From Ophiobolus disseminans (lineage: Eukaryota > Ascomycota > Dothideomycetes > Pleosporales > Phaeosphaeriaceae), in NCBI GenBank assembly GCA_010093685.1, contig MU006233.1, positions 558,001 to 622,000 of the forward strand: a DNA stretch of 64,000 nucleotides, in the 5' to 3' direction. The notes below the pieces were generated by a model that searched no databases, had not been told where the DNA came from, and was given only the letters and a program-made list of their open reading frames with translations. Positions 44,466 through 55,983 of the stretch are shown here, one piece after another (the stretch's first letter is position 1; the number at the start of each line of letters is the position of its first letter). The position numbers were made by a program, and so were the translations under genes.

Positions 44466-45242
44466 ATGAACCCGCAAGCCTCAACATTCATTCCAACTTC
44501 ACCTCTCCTCACCAAAAGCTTCGATAACCTACCTCGCGAGATTCGCGATAAAATATATGGCAATCTTTTGCAATACCATACTCAAATCAACATCTTCCCC
44601 ACAAACACCATTCCAGTCCTCCCCTTCCTCGCCCGCCGCCTGCCTTATAGCCGTATGCTCAACCACCAGATCCTCAACGAAGTCGCACTCGTATGGCTCG
44701 CCCGCAGCAAGGTTATGGTCGAAATTGGCGCCTTCTCCACTTTAGAAACATTACTGTACCAGTTCCCCAATAGCACCGCCTGGAACAGCATTAGGGAGCT
44801 CGAATCTCGAGGCTGGCAGTCATGCTATGCGAACGGCGATACGAAAGGAACAAGAGCGACGATGGCTGACTGCATTCACGATATTGCAATTCGATGTCCC
44901 GGGCTCAGAAAACTCAGCATGACGTTGTTGCCTCGCGCTGTACTTCAGCCGAATTGGTTCGAGGAAAGTACAAACCTGTCCCGCTTGTTGGAGAACGAGA
45001 GAATTGAACACATGTGTCTTACAGTTGATATTTCGGACCGTAGTCTTCCGACGATGGGACGAGGTTGGGACACGCAGTTCGAGGAGTGTACGGCTAGAAA
45101 CCAAAACTTACTATGTGGCGCAATAATGGGACTGCATCCATATTATCATGGTTCGCGGACTAGACATCTTATGCAATGCGGTGCAGTAAGGGTCCACACA
45201 AGTTGTGCTTCGCGGACTCACATTCAAAAAGAACTGAAGTGA
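44466..45242 (+). CDS. 2EXR/F-box-like protein
   Basis: A single exon of 258 residues. FDNLPREIRDKIYGNLLQ near residue 20 is the family landmark, followed by RMLNHQILNEVALVWLARSK and CIHDIAIRCPGLRKLSMTLL. It matches the layout of the disrupted copy at 38644 and of the gene at 30663, so it helps define their intact form. Role unknown; F-box-like contact is possible. Confidence 0.6.
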   Translation: MNPQASTFIPTSPLLTKSFDNLPREIRDKIYGNLLQYHTQINIFPTNTIPVLPFLARRLPYSRMLNHQILNEVALVWLARSKVMVEIGAFSTLETLLYQFPNSTAWNSIRELESRGWQSCYANGDTKGTRATMADCIHDIAIRCPGLRKLSMTLLPRAVLQPNWFEESTNLSRLLENERIEHMCLTVDISDRSLPTMGRGWDTQFEECTARNQNLLCGAIMGLHPYYHGSRTRHLMQCGAVRVHTSCASRTHIQKELK

Positions 45243-46026
45243 TTTGAAGACTGGCCGTTGTTCGAGTCGTTGACTTTTTCTTGGTTGTCGCAATCTCCAA
45301 GTTGTGGTCCAAGGTCGTGAGCTATAGCGTACTTGTCAATAGGTAGAATACCAATACTAGTTGGCGTGGAGGAACATACGAATTAAAGTTACGCGGATGA
45401 AGTGGTATAGAGTATTTTGCGCTGAAGCAATGTCTAAGTGTAGAGGGAGCAATAAATAAGTCGTGTGATAAGAGGGAGCGATGAATGCATGGCTGCCTAA
45501 TTGTGGCGTTCGCCTATTCCGGCCATTGGATAATTGCCCAATATTGGCTGTATTTGTGGCGCGCCGCTGCCTTAGCTTTTGCATCGGTAGGTCATTGTAG
45601 ACAGCCTTAAAAAAAGGTGCAGTTTGACTCCGTAGGTGCCTGGCCAAAGGCGAGTGGTGCTTACATTATGAGCTTGATTTGCTCGAAGCTTCCTAGCAAG
45701 AGACCTTTTCTCATATGCCGAACGTTTGATATTACTAGCATCGCTCCGTGGTATTGTTCAGGCATTTAAGATCTTCTTGTTCTACCTAAGTAGGTAAGCA
45801 AAACCCCCCTTGCTAATTCTGCTGCTGTTGCTAGGTCCATTTTAGCTTGATCTGATCTCATGATGTGAGCATGCAGGCTATCCTTTATTCGAGAAGATCT
45901 AGAACTGTCGTGCTGTGTTTCTGCTCTAAGGAGACAACCCTGGCGCTCTCCGATGGTAAGCAGATAAGTACTTTTGAAAGTATATATTAGGTCGACATTT
46001 TCGCCTCAAAGCGTTTGGTTCGCAAT
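45243..46026. other. Intergenic, no gene seen
   Basis: 784 bp between two convergent genes. Contains the near-palindrome TACCTAAGTAGGTA at 45783 but no gene. Confidence 0.5.
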
Positions 46027-49000
46027 CTAGAGTTCAGTCAAGATGACTTGCATTCTCGGGAGCAGACATCGATCCACGAAAGCTTGCAGATCACCGTCGT
46101 GTGCATCAAAACATGTGTCCAAGATCGAGACATTGAGCTCCATGATCGCCACCAAATGCTCATCTTCTCTGCGTATTCTCTCGACTTTGTCCGGTGGATA
46201 TCTTGGTAGAGGGTTCCTCTCGAAGTGTGGTTCACCAATATATTCGATTCTGTGAAGGTTGCAACACACATGACGAATCCCTAGCAAGGAGAACACCATG
46301 AGTCGAATGAAATGAGAAACGATCCAACGGTGTTCGGCAGATGTGACGGCTCTGTCGATACATCGAATCGCATGCTCGAGTTCCCACCGCCCTATTCGTC
46401 GATATTTCGAGGGTTTGATTTCGAGACCATCTTTTTTCCTCGATAGCTCGGAAATCGTCGCCATATACCCGACATCGAACCGATATAGAGATTTCCAGAA
46501 GGAGGTGAGAGGAGCGCAGCCACTCATGGTGCAACAACAGTTACAATCGTCCGTAACCGCGCGTCTCAGCACAGCAGCTAAGCTTTGCAACGAGAAACGA
46601 TCTACTGGTCGGGCCCAAGTAAGCATTGCGGCTTTGGACGCCATACAATGCAATGCTGTCGATTTCGAGTTTGGCCAACAATCGAGTAGGCTCGCCCCAC
46701 GATCCAAGAACCATTCAATTATCTCAAAGAATCTTGGAAGTGATCCAGGGCTCGGGTCAAATCTTCTGTAGGAAGTGATCGCATACATGAGAGGAGAACA
46801 AGTTGTGACATAGTGGCGAGAACAATCGTTCGCAGCGATTAACTTGAAGCCACTGTCGTACAATCTTTGGAACGTCCGCAGTGAATTCACTGTCGCATCG
46901 TATACGGGTGGCTGCTCTTGGTACAACTGTTTGATGTTGTACACGCTGTTTCTGGATGGCCAAACAGCAGGAGGTACCTCAATGCACTGCTCTGCAAGAG
47001 CCCGAGCTACGCACGTAGCATGAGCATCGAGGATTCCAGCATCAGTAAAATTGCCCACATCCAGGATGTTAGACGCAACAGCCAGTTGGAAAAACTGTTT
47101 CCTTCGTTCAATTAGATGTGACAAAAGGAGCTCAGCGATGTCCTGCAGTTGAAAGATCTCAGACGCATGGACAAAAGCCGCCTCGAGATCGCCAATGTAC
47201 GGAAGATGTTCTGGGTCCACTTTGTCGCGAATATGTAACCAGAAGGATACCATCTGTGTGCTGCGAGACTCGATGGCATCAAACAGCAATGGCTCCGATA
47301 TTGGATTGCGGGCTCGCGCTCCTTCCACTAATTCGGGTATGTAACCGAGTCCAGAATCAAGCATCGCCTCGCACCCATAGACCCAGCCCATTCGTGTCGC
47401 CATCTTATACAGTCGTTGTGAACCTCCTGGAGCGATGCAGTTCCGATGTTGCAACTCCTGTAGATAATGCCTGAGTTGAGGCTCCGACCTGATCAAGAAG
47501 ATGTCCGTTGCTTCTGTGGAGCTGAAGAATGGGTTTGGAAAGCCTGCAAACGGTATCTCGACCCAGGACCCATAACTCTCGAAACTACCATTTGGATGAC
47601 AATTGGTGGATATTTGTAAGCCAGTCTCGAGGAGATCGGACACCAGTGTGTTCCATGTCTGATCAACCGGATCGGTTGCACGTAGCAGCAAGTCTACACA
47701 GGTGCTACGCAATGCATAAGCATGGCAAATGACACCATCTCAATGTCTGCCAATGACTTACTTTCCCATATCATCGATCTCAGAGGCATTGCGACATCCA
47801 ACAAAGCTAAGGATGACCTTGAGCAGAGATCGGTAGTGGTGTAGCTGTCTTTTGTCTAATATCCAGACTCGCTGGCCGAGCCCGCTACATAGATACTGCG
47901 TATCACGACCGTTAGTTGCTGTGATGCTGTTGAACGAAAAGGTCGGAGTCTAATGAAACACTTACATGCAGCAGAGTCTGCCCGTTTGGCAGACGATCGT
48001 GCGGCGATGCTCGTCGGGTACCAAAGATGTTCTGAAGGTCTCGGAACAGAGCCGGGACCGTATCTTTGTTGATTGGCGAGGCAACAGCGGAAGCAACGGA
48101 CATGAAAGCAGGCGATGAAGAAGGGCCAACAACTCGGTGGATCGTCAGACTAGGTACGGCCGATAGCGATCGAGTGCCAACCGACACCGCTAAGAGCAGG
48201 CGCCATTTAAGGCCCAGGGTAAGACAACACAGAATCAGTCCAAAGGTCAGATTCGTTTGAAGACTCTGTTTTGACCAGAATGGGCATCCTCGGGCATGAG
48301 CATGAAGTTTGACGTAGGTCAGAAAAACCGGTCGCCGCAGAATAAGTTCACCCTGACGCTGCTCGCGGCACGTACACCCAATCGGCGAAATTTCTTCCCT
48401 CGCCATATTGCTTGGGACCCTTGCCATGGTGCTCATGTCTATTCGAGATTGCGTCGTCCGCTCGTCCAGCTCGAATGGTGAAAGTGATCTGTGCTTGGGT
48501 GCGAAGGTGCTCGATGCCTGCATGAAAGCTTAGTTGTCCTTATCAAGCTACTGTTCACATTTCAGAGCATGCACTAACCTGCTGCTGTACTTGTAAAGAG
48601 TTTTGCAGTGTTTCGGGACCACGTGGTTCTGATAATGACGCAACTTGGTCAAAACAGGGTGAATGCGTTAATCGTTGGCTAAGATGTTCTGACAAGCTTC
48701 GCTGCTGATGTGCAACTTTCCGGATTTCCCCATAGATTGACGAGAACCCTTCGCCGATCTGCGCATGCAGCCCATCAAACTGCAGACCATGTTGATCACT
48801 GAGATTTGTTAACAAATCTCGTGCGTGCTTGTAATTTAGGTGGATTGTACATCAGAAGCGCAAGTAAAGCTGTGTTCAGATGTTGCTGAACGTATGCTAG
48901 GACGTCTTTCCAGTACTTGATGTCCGCTTCTTCGAACGGATACGCGAGGCGTCGAACAGTCTTCCGAAACTTGGCCCAAGGCCTTGACGTTGGTAAGTTG

Positions 49001-49269
49001 TTGTCACCAAGCTTCGCTTTCACCATATCTATGGCACGCGCACATTGACAGATTCCTCGTTTGGCGAGCGCCGTGGAGTTGTTCATGGTGATTTTGTTAG
49101 TCACGGTTTCGAGCTGTTCAAGAAGATCTGCCAGATCATCCATCTCAATCAGAATCTGTTCAGCCTTGGTATTGGCATCTTTAACGCCGTTGGTGTACTT
49201 TGATAGCTTGTCAAATAGTTGAATAGAAAGGGAGATGACGCCGATTACGGTACCAGCCACGTCCGCCAT
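46027..49269 (-). pseudogene. STAND-type N-terminal domain / ankyrin-like protein, frameshifted
   Basis: Four exons, 48579-49269, 47966-48517, 47762-47895 and 46027-47704, with introns of 61, 70 and 57 bp. The start MADVAGTVIGVISLSIQLFD and the following helices match the fungal N-terminal domain of STAND immune-type proteins. Ankyrin-like bits (LPNGQTLLHYLCSGLG across an intron, and STALHCMASKAAM) lie further on; no NACHT or NB-ARC is visible. Exon 1 has a frame break at about 48815-48825, where CACGCACG appears: dropping one CACG joins KLQA to RDLLTNLSDQ, and the total then becomes exactly 1017 codons. So the gene is one 4-bp (or 1-bp) change away from a 1016-residue protein. A MITE lies about 105 bp upstream of its ATG. 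Confidence 0.7.
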
Positions 49270-49373
49270 GAGGTGAATTTTGGGTGAGTATGATATAGCA
49301 ACCACCAAGTTGTAGGTTGAAGATTGTCATGAGGTTCGACAATCCAGGCTGCAATCCAAGCGCACCTGCATGC

Positions 49374-50081
49374 TACCGAGGTGGACGGTGCGACGCTCCG
49401 GACGGTGCGACGCGCAGGTTTCCTCACCAAAATTAGGTAAATTTCTATATTTTAAACTTAATCTCTAGCTCTAACTAATAATTTAAATAAAAAACTTCTA
49501 ATACTAAAGCTATAGTATTTATATAGCTCTAGATTTCTAGAATTTTAGAATTTTAAAAAAAGCTGAAATTAAAAAAAGGGATAAAATAGCTAAAATTTAA
49601 GTCTCTAAAAAGCTTAGATATTAAAGTTTAGTATAGTAACTAGTGTCTTTAGAATAACTTTAGTTAGAGACTTATTTATATTTTCTTTGTATCTAGATAG
49701 TTAAATTATCTTTTTCTAAATTCTTCTTTGAATATTTAGTAAAGACAATCTAACTCTATAATTAGTAAGTAAAATTAAAAACCCTCTTAACTAAAGTTAC
49801 TCTAAAGACACTAGTTACTATACTAAACTTTAATATCTAAGCTTTTTAGAGACTTAAATTTTAGCTATTTTATCCCTTTTTTTTAATTTCAGCTTTTTTT
49901 AAAATTCTAAAATTCTAGAAATCTAGAGCTATATAAATACTATAGCTTTAGTATTAGAAGTTTTTTATTTAAATTATTAGTTAGAGCTAGAGATTAAGTT
50001 TAAAATATAGAAATTTACCTAATTTTGGTGAGGAAACCTGCGCGTCGCACCGTCCGGAGCGTCGCACCGTCCACCTCGGTA
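49374..50081. mobile_element. Foldback MITE with TA target-site duplication
   Basis: A 704-bp element (49376-50079) flanked by TA on both sides (49374-49375 and 50080-50081). Its ends are CCGAGGTGGACGGTGCGACG and the exact inverse. The inverted repeats extend about 300 bp each, with few mismatches, to a loop of about 105 nt around 49728. Each end holds two copies of GGACGGTGCGACGC separated by TCC, likely transposase sites. The interior is extremely AT-rich and encodes nothing. TA duplication and long terminal repeats suggest a non-autonomous Tc1/mariner-type element; the near-perfect arms suggest it is young. Confidence 0.88.
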
Positions 50082-51021
50082 TCGATTGGTGGAAGCGGGA
50101 AGAGCCCCACCCGCAGGACAGCTGGCACAGCCTTCCCATGTCTTTGAAATATTTTAACTCGGCACTACCAAAGGGTACCGAGGCAGCAGCGTCGAGGCAA
50201 ACATCGACTGCAATATGTATAAATTTGTACACTAAAATATGCTGGCTAAGTTGAACATTAGTTGACAGAAGTGTTGATAGGATTGATGAGACGAGAGCAA
50301 AAGCGATTAATACAACGAGAATAGGCTGTGAAATACCCCCTCGAGAAAAACATATATGCACTAGGATATTTTACGTGCTACAAGCTAGAAGAGAACCGGT
50401 GAAGACGCTGTGGTGGGAAGGCTCAGACAGCCCCTCACCAGCACTGAGACGACGCAACGCTAAGCCGAGAACGGGCTAGCGTCCACGGTCAAAGTCCGCT
50501 CAAACACGACCCCACGTTCGTGCTTGCTTCCTTGCAGTACAACTGCCTCGTGAACCCCGCGATCATCGATTAAACCTTCCCAAATAACATCAGGCTTGTC
50601 GTCACTTGGAATAGAGGAAAATATACACTTGCATACGAGTGGCCCTTCATCATCGACTCAGAATATTGTACGAGCACACCCTACAGTCTGTCTAGACTCA
50701 GGAAAAGCTCATATTGCGACTCCCCTGAGACGCCTGCTATGATCTCGTGCCGAAATACTTCTTCAGACAGATCATAATCTGATTCACAAGCGAGATCTCC
50801 ACGCTTCCTCATGGCTGACGAGGCAGTTCGCTATCGTTGCTTAGAACTTGTTTCTGTATCATTGCAATCATTCCATTCTCCCCAGATCTCGATGCAGCGA
50901 TAGCCATGATACAGCGCTACCATATACTTAGATGAAATCGCTAAGCGTAACCAAAACCATCATCTCTCAAACCACGTCTCCAACTCCGCCAACTTCCCTT
51001 CGCCATCGTAGTCCCGCCACA
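50082..51021. other. Intergenic, no gene seen
   Basis: 940 bp between the MITE and the 3' end of the large intronless gene. Nothing supportable. Confidence 0.5.
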
Positions 51022-54000
51022 TCAATCATCGTCAGCCCACTGCACACTCGAGATCGCCTGTCCAACAGTCCGTCTTTCCCCCCTCCCCACCATCCCCTCA
51101 ACACCCCAGCCCATCCTCCTAACCTCCTCGCTCGAGCTATTCTTCCACATATCTACAAGTGCTACTACCCTCTCTTTAATCTTCTTACTCACAGCTCTTT
51201 CCCACCAATCTGTCTCAGCCACCAGCTGCAAAAGAAAGTGCGCAACGTCCACCCTCAGCACTTCCGAACTCGTGATGAAGCTTAAACGCGTCTTGCTGAT
51301 GTCGCCCAAGTGCATGGCAATTAGGAGACGGTTCCGAAGTAGAGAAATGTGGAGCGGGTGAGGATCTGCGGTGTATGTTGTGGTGTCGATACTCAGATAT
51401 GTTTTCAGCGTTGCGAGTTTGTCATGATAAAGCGCAATTCCGCCAACAATATCCTCCACAACGTTACCCACCTGCCCCGCAAACCTCTCACACCTCCCCT
51501 CATCTTCATCGTCTTCTACCGGAATCGGGAAGTCCAAGACAGCAAGTCGCCACGCGAATGTGTCCGGCAACACAGCTGGTATGCGGTTTGGATTGCGCTC
51601 CCACTCCATCGTGCGCAGCGACTCGACGTGCGTGATCATTGCTTGTACGGCTGCGACGCCGTGGGTGCGCCACCACGGTTGAAGGAAATACGCGCCGTTG
51701 AGCACGTCTCGCAGTAACGCGCCGGTAGTATGCGTATACGTGGGTGCATCGACGCTTACCACGACTTTGAAGATCGCAAGCACGTGTTCGCGAACAACGT
51801 CCGTCGTGATACCAACATCCTCATCTAAGCTCGTCGGTTTCTCAGCGACATCAAAGAGCCCGAAATTCAGACTCGCGTCGACGCGAGTACTGTACACTTC
51901 GAACCAAGCCTGTACGTCTTTCTGCGCTAGCAAGGTTTTGTCGGCGAGGAGGCGTTTGTTCATTGCGGCGATGGGTGCGGGTGGCGCGAGGCGGAATGTC
52001 GAGTAAGCTGTGAGGTCATGTATGAGTGTGCGAGGGAGATAGCGGACGCCATCTTCTTTGAGGAGGGCCGTGATTCTACCCGATCGATACGGTATGGCGG
52101 GGATGCTGAGGTCGGGCTCGGTTATGCCGTGTTTCTTGAGGAAGATGGTGAGCCAGCGGGCTGTTTGTTGCTTGAGGTAGGAGACTGTGGGGAGCAGGAT
52201 GCGATTGATGAAACGCTTCAGTCGATCTTCGTCATCCGATAGTTTTCTGTAGTAATCGACGAGTGCGTGAAAGAGAGGGGCGGTGTGGCCAATGTCTGGG
52301 TATTCAGGTAGCGCGAACGTTTGTTCTGCAGTGACCCAGTCGCTTTCGGTTATCGGACTACGCTCATTCAGATTGCCAGCCAAAGGTATAATTGACTCGA
52401 TAGGGGCCAGAATCTTCTCGCATAGATCACTTCGGCAAGATGCGAACTTGTCCAGAAGACCTTTAGTAGTCTGGAGACGCACGTCGATATGCGATGCCGT
52501 TGTGATGAGCGTGGACAGCAAAGCGAATGTATGAGTGTCGTCGATTACTCCGGTGTCCTGCAGTCGCTGTGCTAAGAGTTTGATGGTGGTAATTTTGAGG
52601 GATGGCTTTGGTGGTGATAGCTGCGCGTCCGACTGATCCGTTGGTTTACTTTCCCCGACTCGAGCTGGCTCGCTCTTATCATCATCCTGCGTGTGCATCC
52701 TCTCGAATACAACATCAGCAAATGTCTCGAGACACCATTTTGCGTCTTTGGGCGGCAGTCTTCTTAGAAACTTTGGGCTCAAAAGATGCCGATGCCACGA
52801 GCTTGCGCGCGGACTGTCCAAGATTATGTTCAATACTAATTCCTTTGCCAGGGCAGGTCTATCACAGCCGGTGAAACAGAACAGCGTTTCCAAGGCATGA
52901 AGTTCGATTCGAGTACCACCATTTTCTTGGTCTGATGCCCGATACCTGCCCATAATGTTTTTCGCGGCATGGTGTAATAATGTCGGCGGGAATGACTTGA
53001 GATGTTTGCCGAACTTACGCACAGAGCATGCGTTCTCAACACCGCAGGTTTTCAAATCTGCTTGGAACTGGGAGTCGAGATAAAGAACGGGATATCGTGG
53101 GTCATCTTCCGAAGGGAATGGTTTCTCTAGAAGACGGCTACCACTCGCACCGTGGAGCACCTCTAGGTACAACAAAGCAGATAGCACCCCTCCTTCGCCA
53201 ATATCGCGACTAGAGTCCCATATTGAGTTCATCAGGTCCTGGTCGCCGTAAACTACGGGATTTGGGGGAGGAAAAATGCTCGAGCGAAGACCAGTATGTA
53301 TGGCAAGTGAAACGTCAAGATACGTGAGAGCGCCGAGATCACGCGACACATGATCGAGTCGTCCGAAAGCCTTGTCCAGAGGGTTCCAAGCGTGGCCATC
53401 CGCCGAATTCTCAACCTCTGGGATCTTTGGCCAGGCTGTTTCTGCAGCGCGATATTTTGTTACTTGTGGCCAGCTTTTGCAAGAGTCGATCCTTTGACAG
53501 CACCAAAATCGTACAGCCTCCTCTTCGCTCATTCTACCTTGACTTAACGGGCCCACAGCATGCTCCCATACCTTCCTGAAACGTTGCTCTTTCTCTTGTT
53601 GGTTGTATGTCTTGGGTATGTAGAAAGTCAAAGCGCTACGGAAACCGTCAACGAATGTATGACCGGCCGCTTTCGTTTCGTCATCCTGGGGAAAAGGCAA
53701 CAGCGCATCAACTGGGTCGAGGAATAAGGCAGCATGTGTACGCGATGCTAGATAGGGCGCAAGAACTTCCAAATTTGACGTATCAATCTGGAACGGCGCA
53801 ATGAGGCTATGGATTGGCAAGCCTCGCGGGAAAGGTTTTGGTAGTGTCGAGACAGCTGGACTGATGGTGACTCGCAATTTCTGCCAGTATTGATCTCTCA
53901 ACTTTGCCAGGTTGTCAAGAAACTTGCAAGTCGATGGCTGTGGTGAGTCGAGCACAATCCTACTAAGACCACCAAGGGCCAGTGGTCCATCAACAGTATC

Positions 54001-55983
54001 TGCTTTGAGGGCCTTGTATTCTGGTAGATGCGACTGTTTCTCCACGTCCAGGAGCATCCTAATCGTGTCCTCCCAAAGTATGGTGTACCACTCATCATCA
54101 GATAAACCAAGAGCGTGCTTTAATCTTTTCGACCTATCAATGCGCTCCTGCACGACATACTGGAAGAGCGAAAGTGTGGCGTGCCAATACCCCGGGTGGA
54201 AAGATGGCTCGCTAATGTCAGCGCACCCACATTCGAACATATCTTGCAAAATTGCGTTGCCGGTGACGACTTTTGCTCGAATCTCAGAGGTAGTGTAAAC
54301 GCTTGCTCTCTCTGGGATACCGGACAGAACTTCGACTACTTCCTGAGGATGGTGGGTGGGATACAGCTCGCGAATCACAAAGTTGTCGCGGCGGAATCGC
54401 TTTGTCCACTTCAAGACGCTATGATAGAGCTGAAGATCTCCGCTGGCGATAGCATAATATACTGCTGTTTTGGCATGGAAGGCACGCTGCTCCGGTCCCG
54501 CAGCAATTTTCGCTTTATACTTGTGATTGTCGATCTTTTGGACTGCAAAATTATGTGCGGTGTCCAGGTCGTTATTCCGAGATAGTAGCATGACTTGATA
54601 CAGATCTGGATCCACTCCTGAGCCTCCGTAGGTGGAAGCAGCTGTCAAGATGGTGTACCCCATTTTGGGAGTGGTTATGAGGTTCTCGGCCCCTCTTGCC
54701 GCTCGTAATTGCGAGTAGAGCGTGAACGCCTCGTTTGGTTGCAATCGGTCAAGTAAGGCGTCGCTCAGACTTCCTCTCATATTTCTCAGATCATACTCCA
54801 TATCGATGTCCAAACCCGTCGATGCTTGGAAACATAACCGTAGTAATGCATACCGCCGGTTGAGTGGAACACCGTCCAGAAAGTCCTCCCAGTCCGTCAG
54901 CTTGTCGTACATACGAGTACCCGAAATGGGGTGTGAGCAGATACGTTTGAGATGTTTCTCGAACTTCTCTGGCTGGTGCACCCAGCAGATTGCAATCTGG
55001 TGTAGTACGTCACACGCTCTGGTGGTGGTGATCAATCTGCCTGCATGTTTATGCTTTTCCATGTACTGCTTGGTCAGAGCAACAATCTCCTCGATCTGTG
55101 ACCATTCGGCCTTCTTCTTCAGAGCACGGCGTAAGAGCGGTTGTACAATGTCATGGACAACGGACCCATCTTCTGAATGTGCATCAGTATTGACGACTGT
55201 GCGCAAGGTAGCAAGAGCGAACTCCATGGAAGCTGAGAAGCCTTGGATTCCATGGCTCGGAGTCTGGGGATATTGGGTGAAAAGGTACTTGAGTCTCTGT
55301 CGGTTGAAAGGTACAGCATTGTTGCCCAAGGCCTGTAGTTGTTGCGCCCGGACAACATCGGGATGGTATTGCGCCAGAGATTTATGGATGCCTGCCTTGA
55401 GCTCGAAACCCGAGCCAAAATCCAGTATCTGCTTGACTAATCCTGGCGTGCAACCTGGTATCAGATAATGATAGTATCTGGCAAGAGGACGCTTGTCGTT
55501 CGTCATGAAATGCACATCAGGATACAGACTTGGCTGCAGCCCCATGAACAGCTCCGTAATACACTCTCGTTTCTCTTTCATATCTTCTCCTTTCCCAATC
55601 TTTCCGAGTATCTTGCATACTTCCCGCACTTCGTCGACGGAGAAATCGCTGAAGAGATCCAAGAACCCTTGAGTACCACCCAGGCCGTCCCATGTGTACT
55701 TCCACTTCTTAGAGCACAGTAGCTTTCCGAAACAGTTGAGTGAGTGTCTCCGCACGAGGACCGAAAAAGACTGTTGGAGTCCTTGTGCGACAACCGATGG
55801 CGATTTGGAAACGCCAAGCCAGGTCTTGTATGTCTTCGGGGGAATCGACCCACGCTCAATGGCATTAAGTATCTGTTGCGTCACAAGTTCCACCATAGAT
55901 CCATTCTGCAGCTCTTTGTAGTAGTCGCGAAGCTCACAGGGTGCGCAGCTCCGTACGCGACGAGTATCCAGATTTGCGGCCAT
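51022..55983 (-). CDS. 1653-residue protein of unknown function, intronless
   Basis: One uninterrupted frame of 1653 codons from the ATG at 55983, in a window where most genes have introns. I do not recognise a domain. It opens with CAPCELRDYYKELQNGSMVE; long amphipathic helices dominate, with no membrane span, signal peptide or low-complexity part apart from a short polar segment near residue 1100 (KSEPARVGESKPTDQSDAQ). Regularly spaced helices such as RGSLSDALLDRLQPNEAFTL suggest an alpha-solenoid. Length and absence of lesions point to selection. It is probably a conserved fungal protein; function not inferable. Confidence 0.85.
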   Translation of the reverse strand: MAANLDTRRVRSCAPCELRDYYKELQNGSMVELVTQQILNAIERGSIPPKTYKTWLGVSKSPSVVAQGLQQSFSVLVRRHSLNCFGKLLCSKKWKYTWDGLGGTQGFLDLFSDFSVDEVREVCKILGKIGKGEDMKEKRECITELFMGLQPSLYPDVHFMTNDKRPLARYYHYLIPGCTPGLVKQILDFGSGFELKAGIHKSLAQYHPDVVRAQQLQALGNNAVPFNRQRLKYLFTQYPQTPSHGIQGFSASMEFALATLRTVVNTDAHSEDGSVVHDIVQPLLRRALKKKAEWSQIEEIVALTKQYMEKHKHAGRLITTTRACDVLHQIAICWVHQPEKFEKHLKRICSHPISGTRMYDKLTDWEDFLDGVPLNRRYALLRLCFQASTGLDIDMEYDLRNMRGSLSDALLDRLQPNEAFTLYSQLRAARGAENLITTPKMGYTILTAASTYGGSGVDPDLYQVMLLSRNNDLDTAHNFAVQKIDNHKYKAKIAAGPEQRAFHAKTAVYYAIASGDLQLYHSVLKWTKRFRRDNFVIRELYPTHHPQEVVEVLSGIPERASVYTTSEIRAKVVTGNAILQDMFECGCADISEPSFHPGYWHATLSLFQYVVQERIDRSKRLKHALGLSDDEWYTILWEDTIRMLLDVEKQSHLPEYKALKADTVDGPLALGGLSRIVLDSPQPSTCKFLDNLAKLRDQYWQKLRVTISPAVSTLPKPFPRGLPIHSLIAPFQIDTSNLEVLAPYLASRTHAALFLDPVDALLPFPQDDETKAAGHTFVDGFRSALTFYIPKTYNQQEKEQRFRKVWEHAVGPLSQGRMSEEEAVRFWCCQRIDSCKSWPQVTKYRAAETAWPKIPEVENSADGHAWNPLDKAFGRLDHVSRDLGALTYLDVSLAIHTGLRSSIFPPPNPVVYGDQDLMNSIWDSSRDIGEGGVLSALLYLEVLHGASGSRLLEKPFPSEDDPRYPVLYLDSQFQADLKTCGVENACSVRKFGKHLKSFPPTLLHHAAKNIMGRYRASDQENGGTRIELHALETLFCFTGCDRPALAKELVLNIILDSPRASSWHRHLLSPKFLRRLPPKDAKWCLETFADVVFERMHTQDDDKSEPARVGESKPTDQSDAQLSPPKPSLKITTIKLLAQRLQDTGVIDDTHTFALLSTLITTASHIDVRLQTTKGLLDKFASCRSDLCEKILAPIESIIPLAGNLNERSPITESDWVTAEQTFALPEYPDIGHTAPLFHALVDYYRKLSDDEDRLKRFINRILLPTVSYLKQQTARWLTIFLKKHGITEPDLSIPAIPYRSGRITALLKEDGVRYLPRTLIHDLTAYSTFRLAPPAPIAAMNKRLLADKTLLAQKDVQAWFEVYSTRVDASLNFGLFDVAEKPTSLDEDVGITTDVVREHVLAIFKVVVSVDAPTYTHTTGALLRDVLNGAYFLQPWWRTHGVAAVQAMITHVESLRTMEWERNPNRIPAVLPDTFAWRLAVLDFPIPVEDDEDEGRCERFAGQVGNVVEDIVGGIALYHDKLATLKTYLSIDTTTYTADPHPLHISLLRNRLLIAMHLGDISKTRLSFITSSEVLRVDVAHFLLQLVAETDWWERAVSKKIKERVVALVDMWKNSSSEEVRRMGWGVEGMVGRGERRTVGQAISSVQWADDD

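Noticed and set aside
48818..48860. Very short intron to explain the STAND frame break
   Set aside because: The only GT...AG pairs there are 23-34 nt, too short, and they do not restore the frame.
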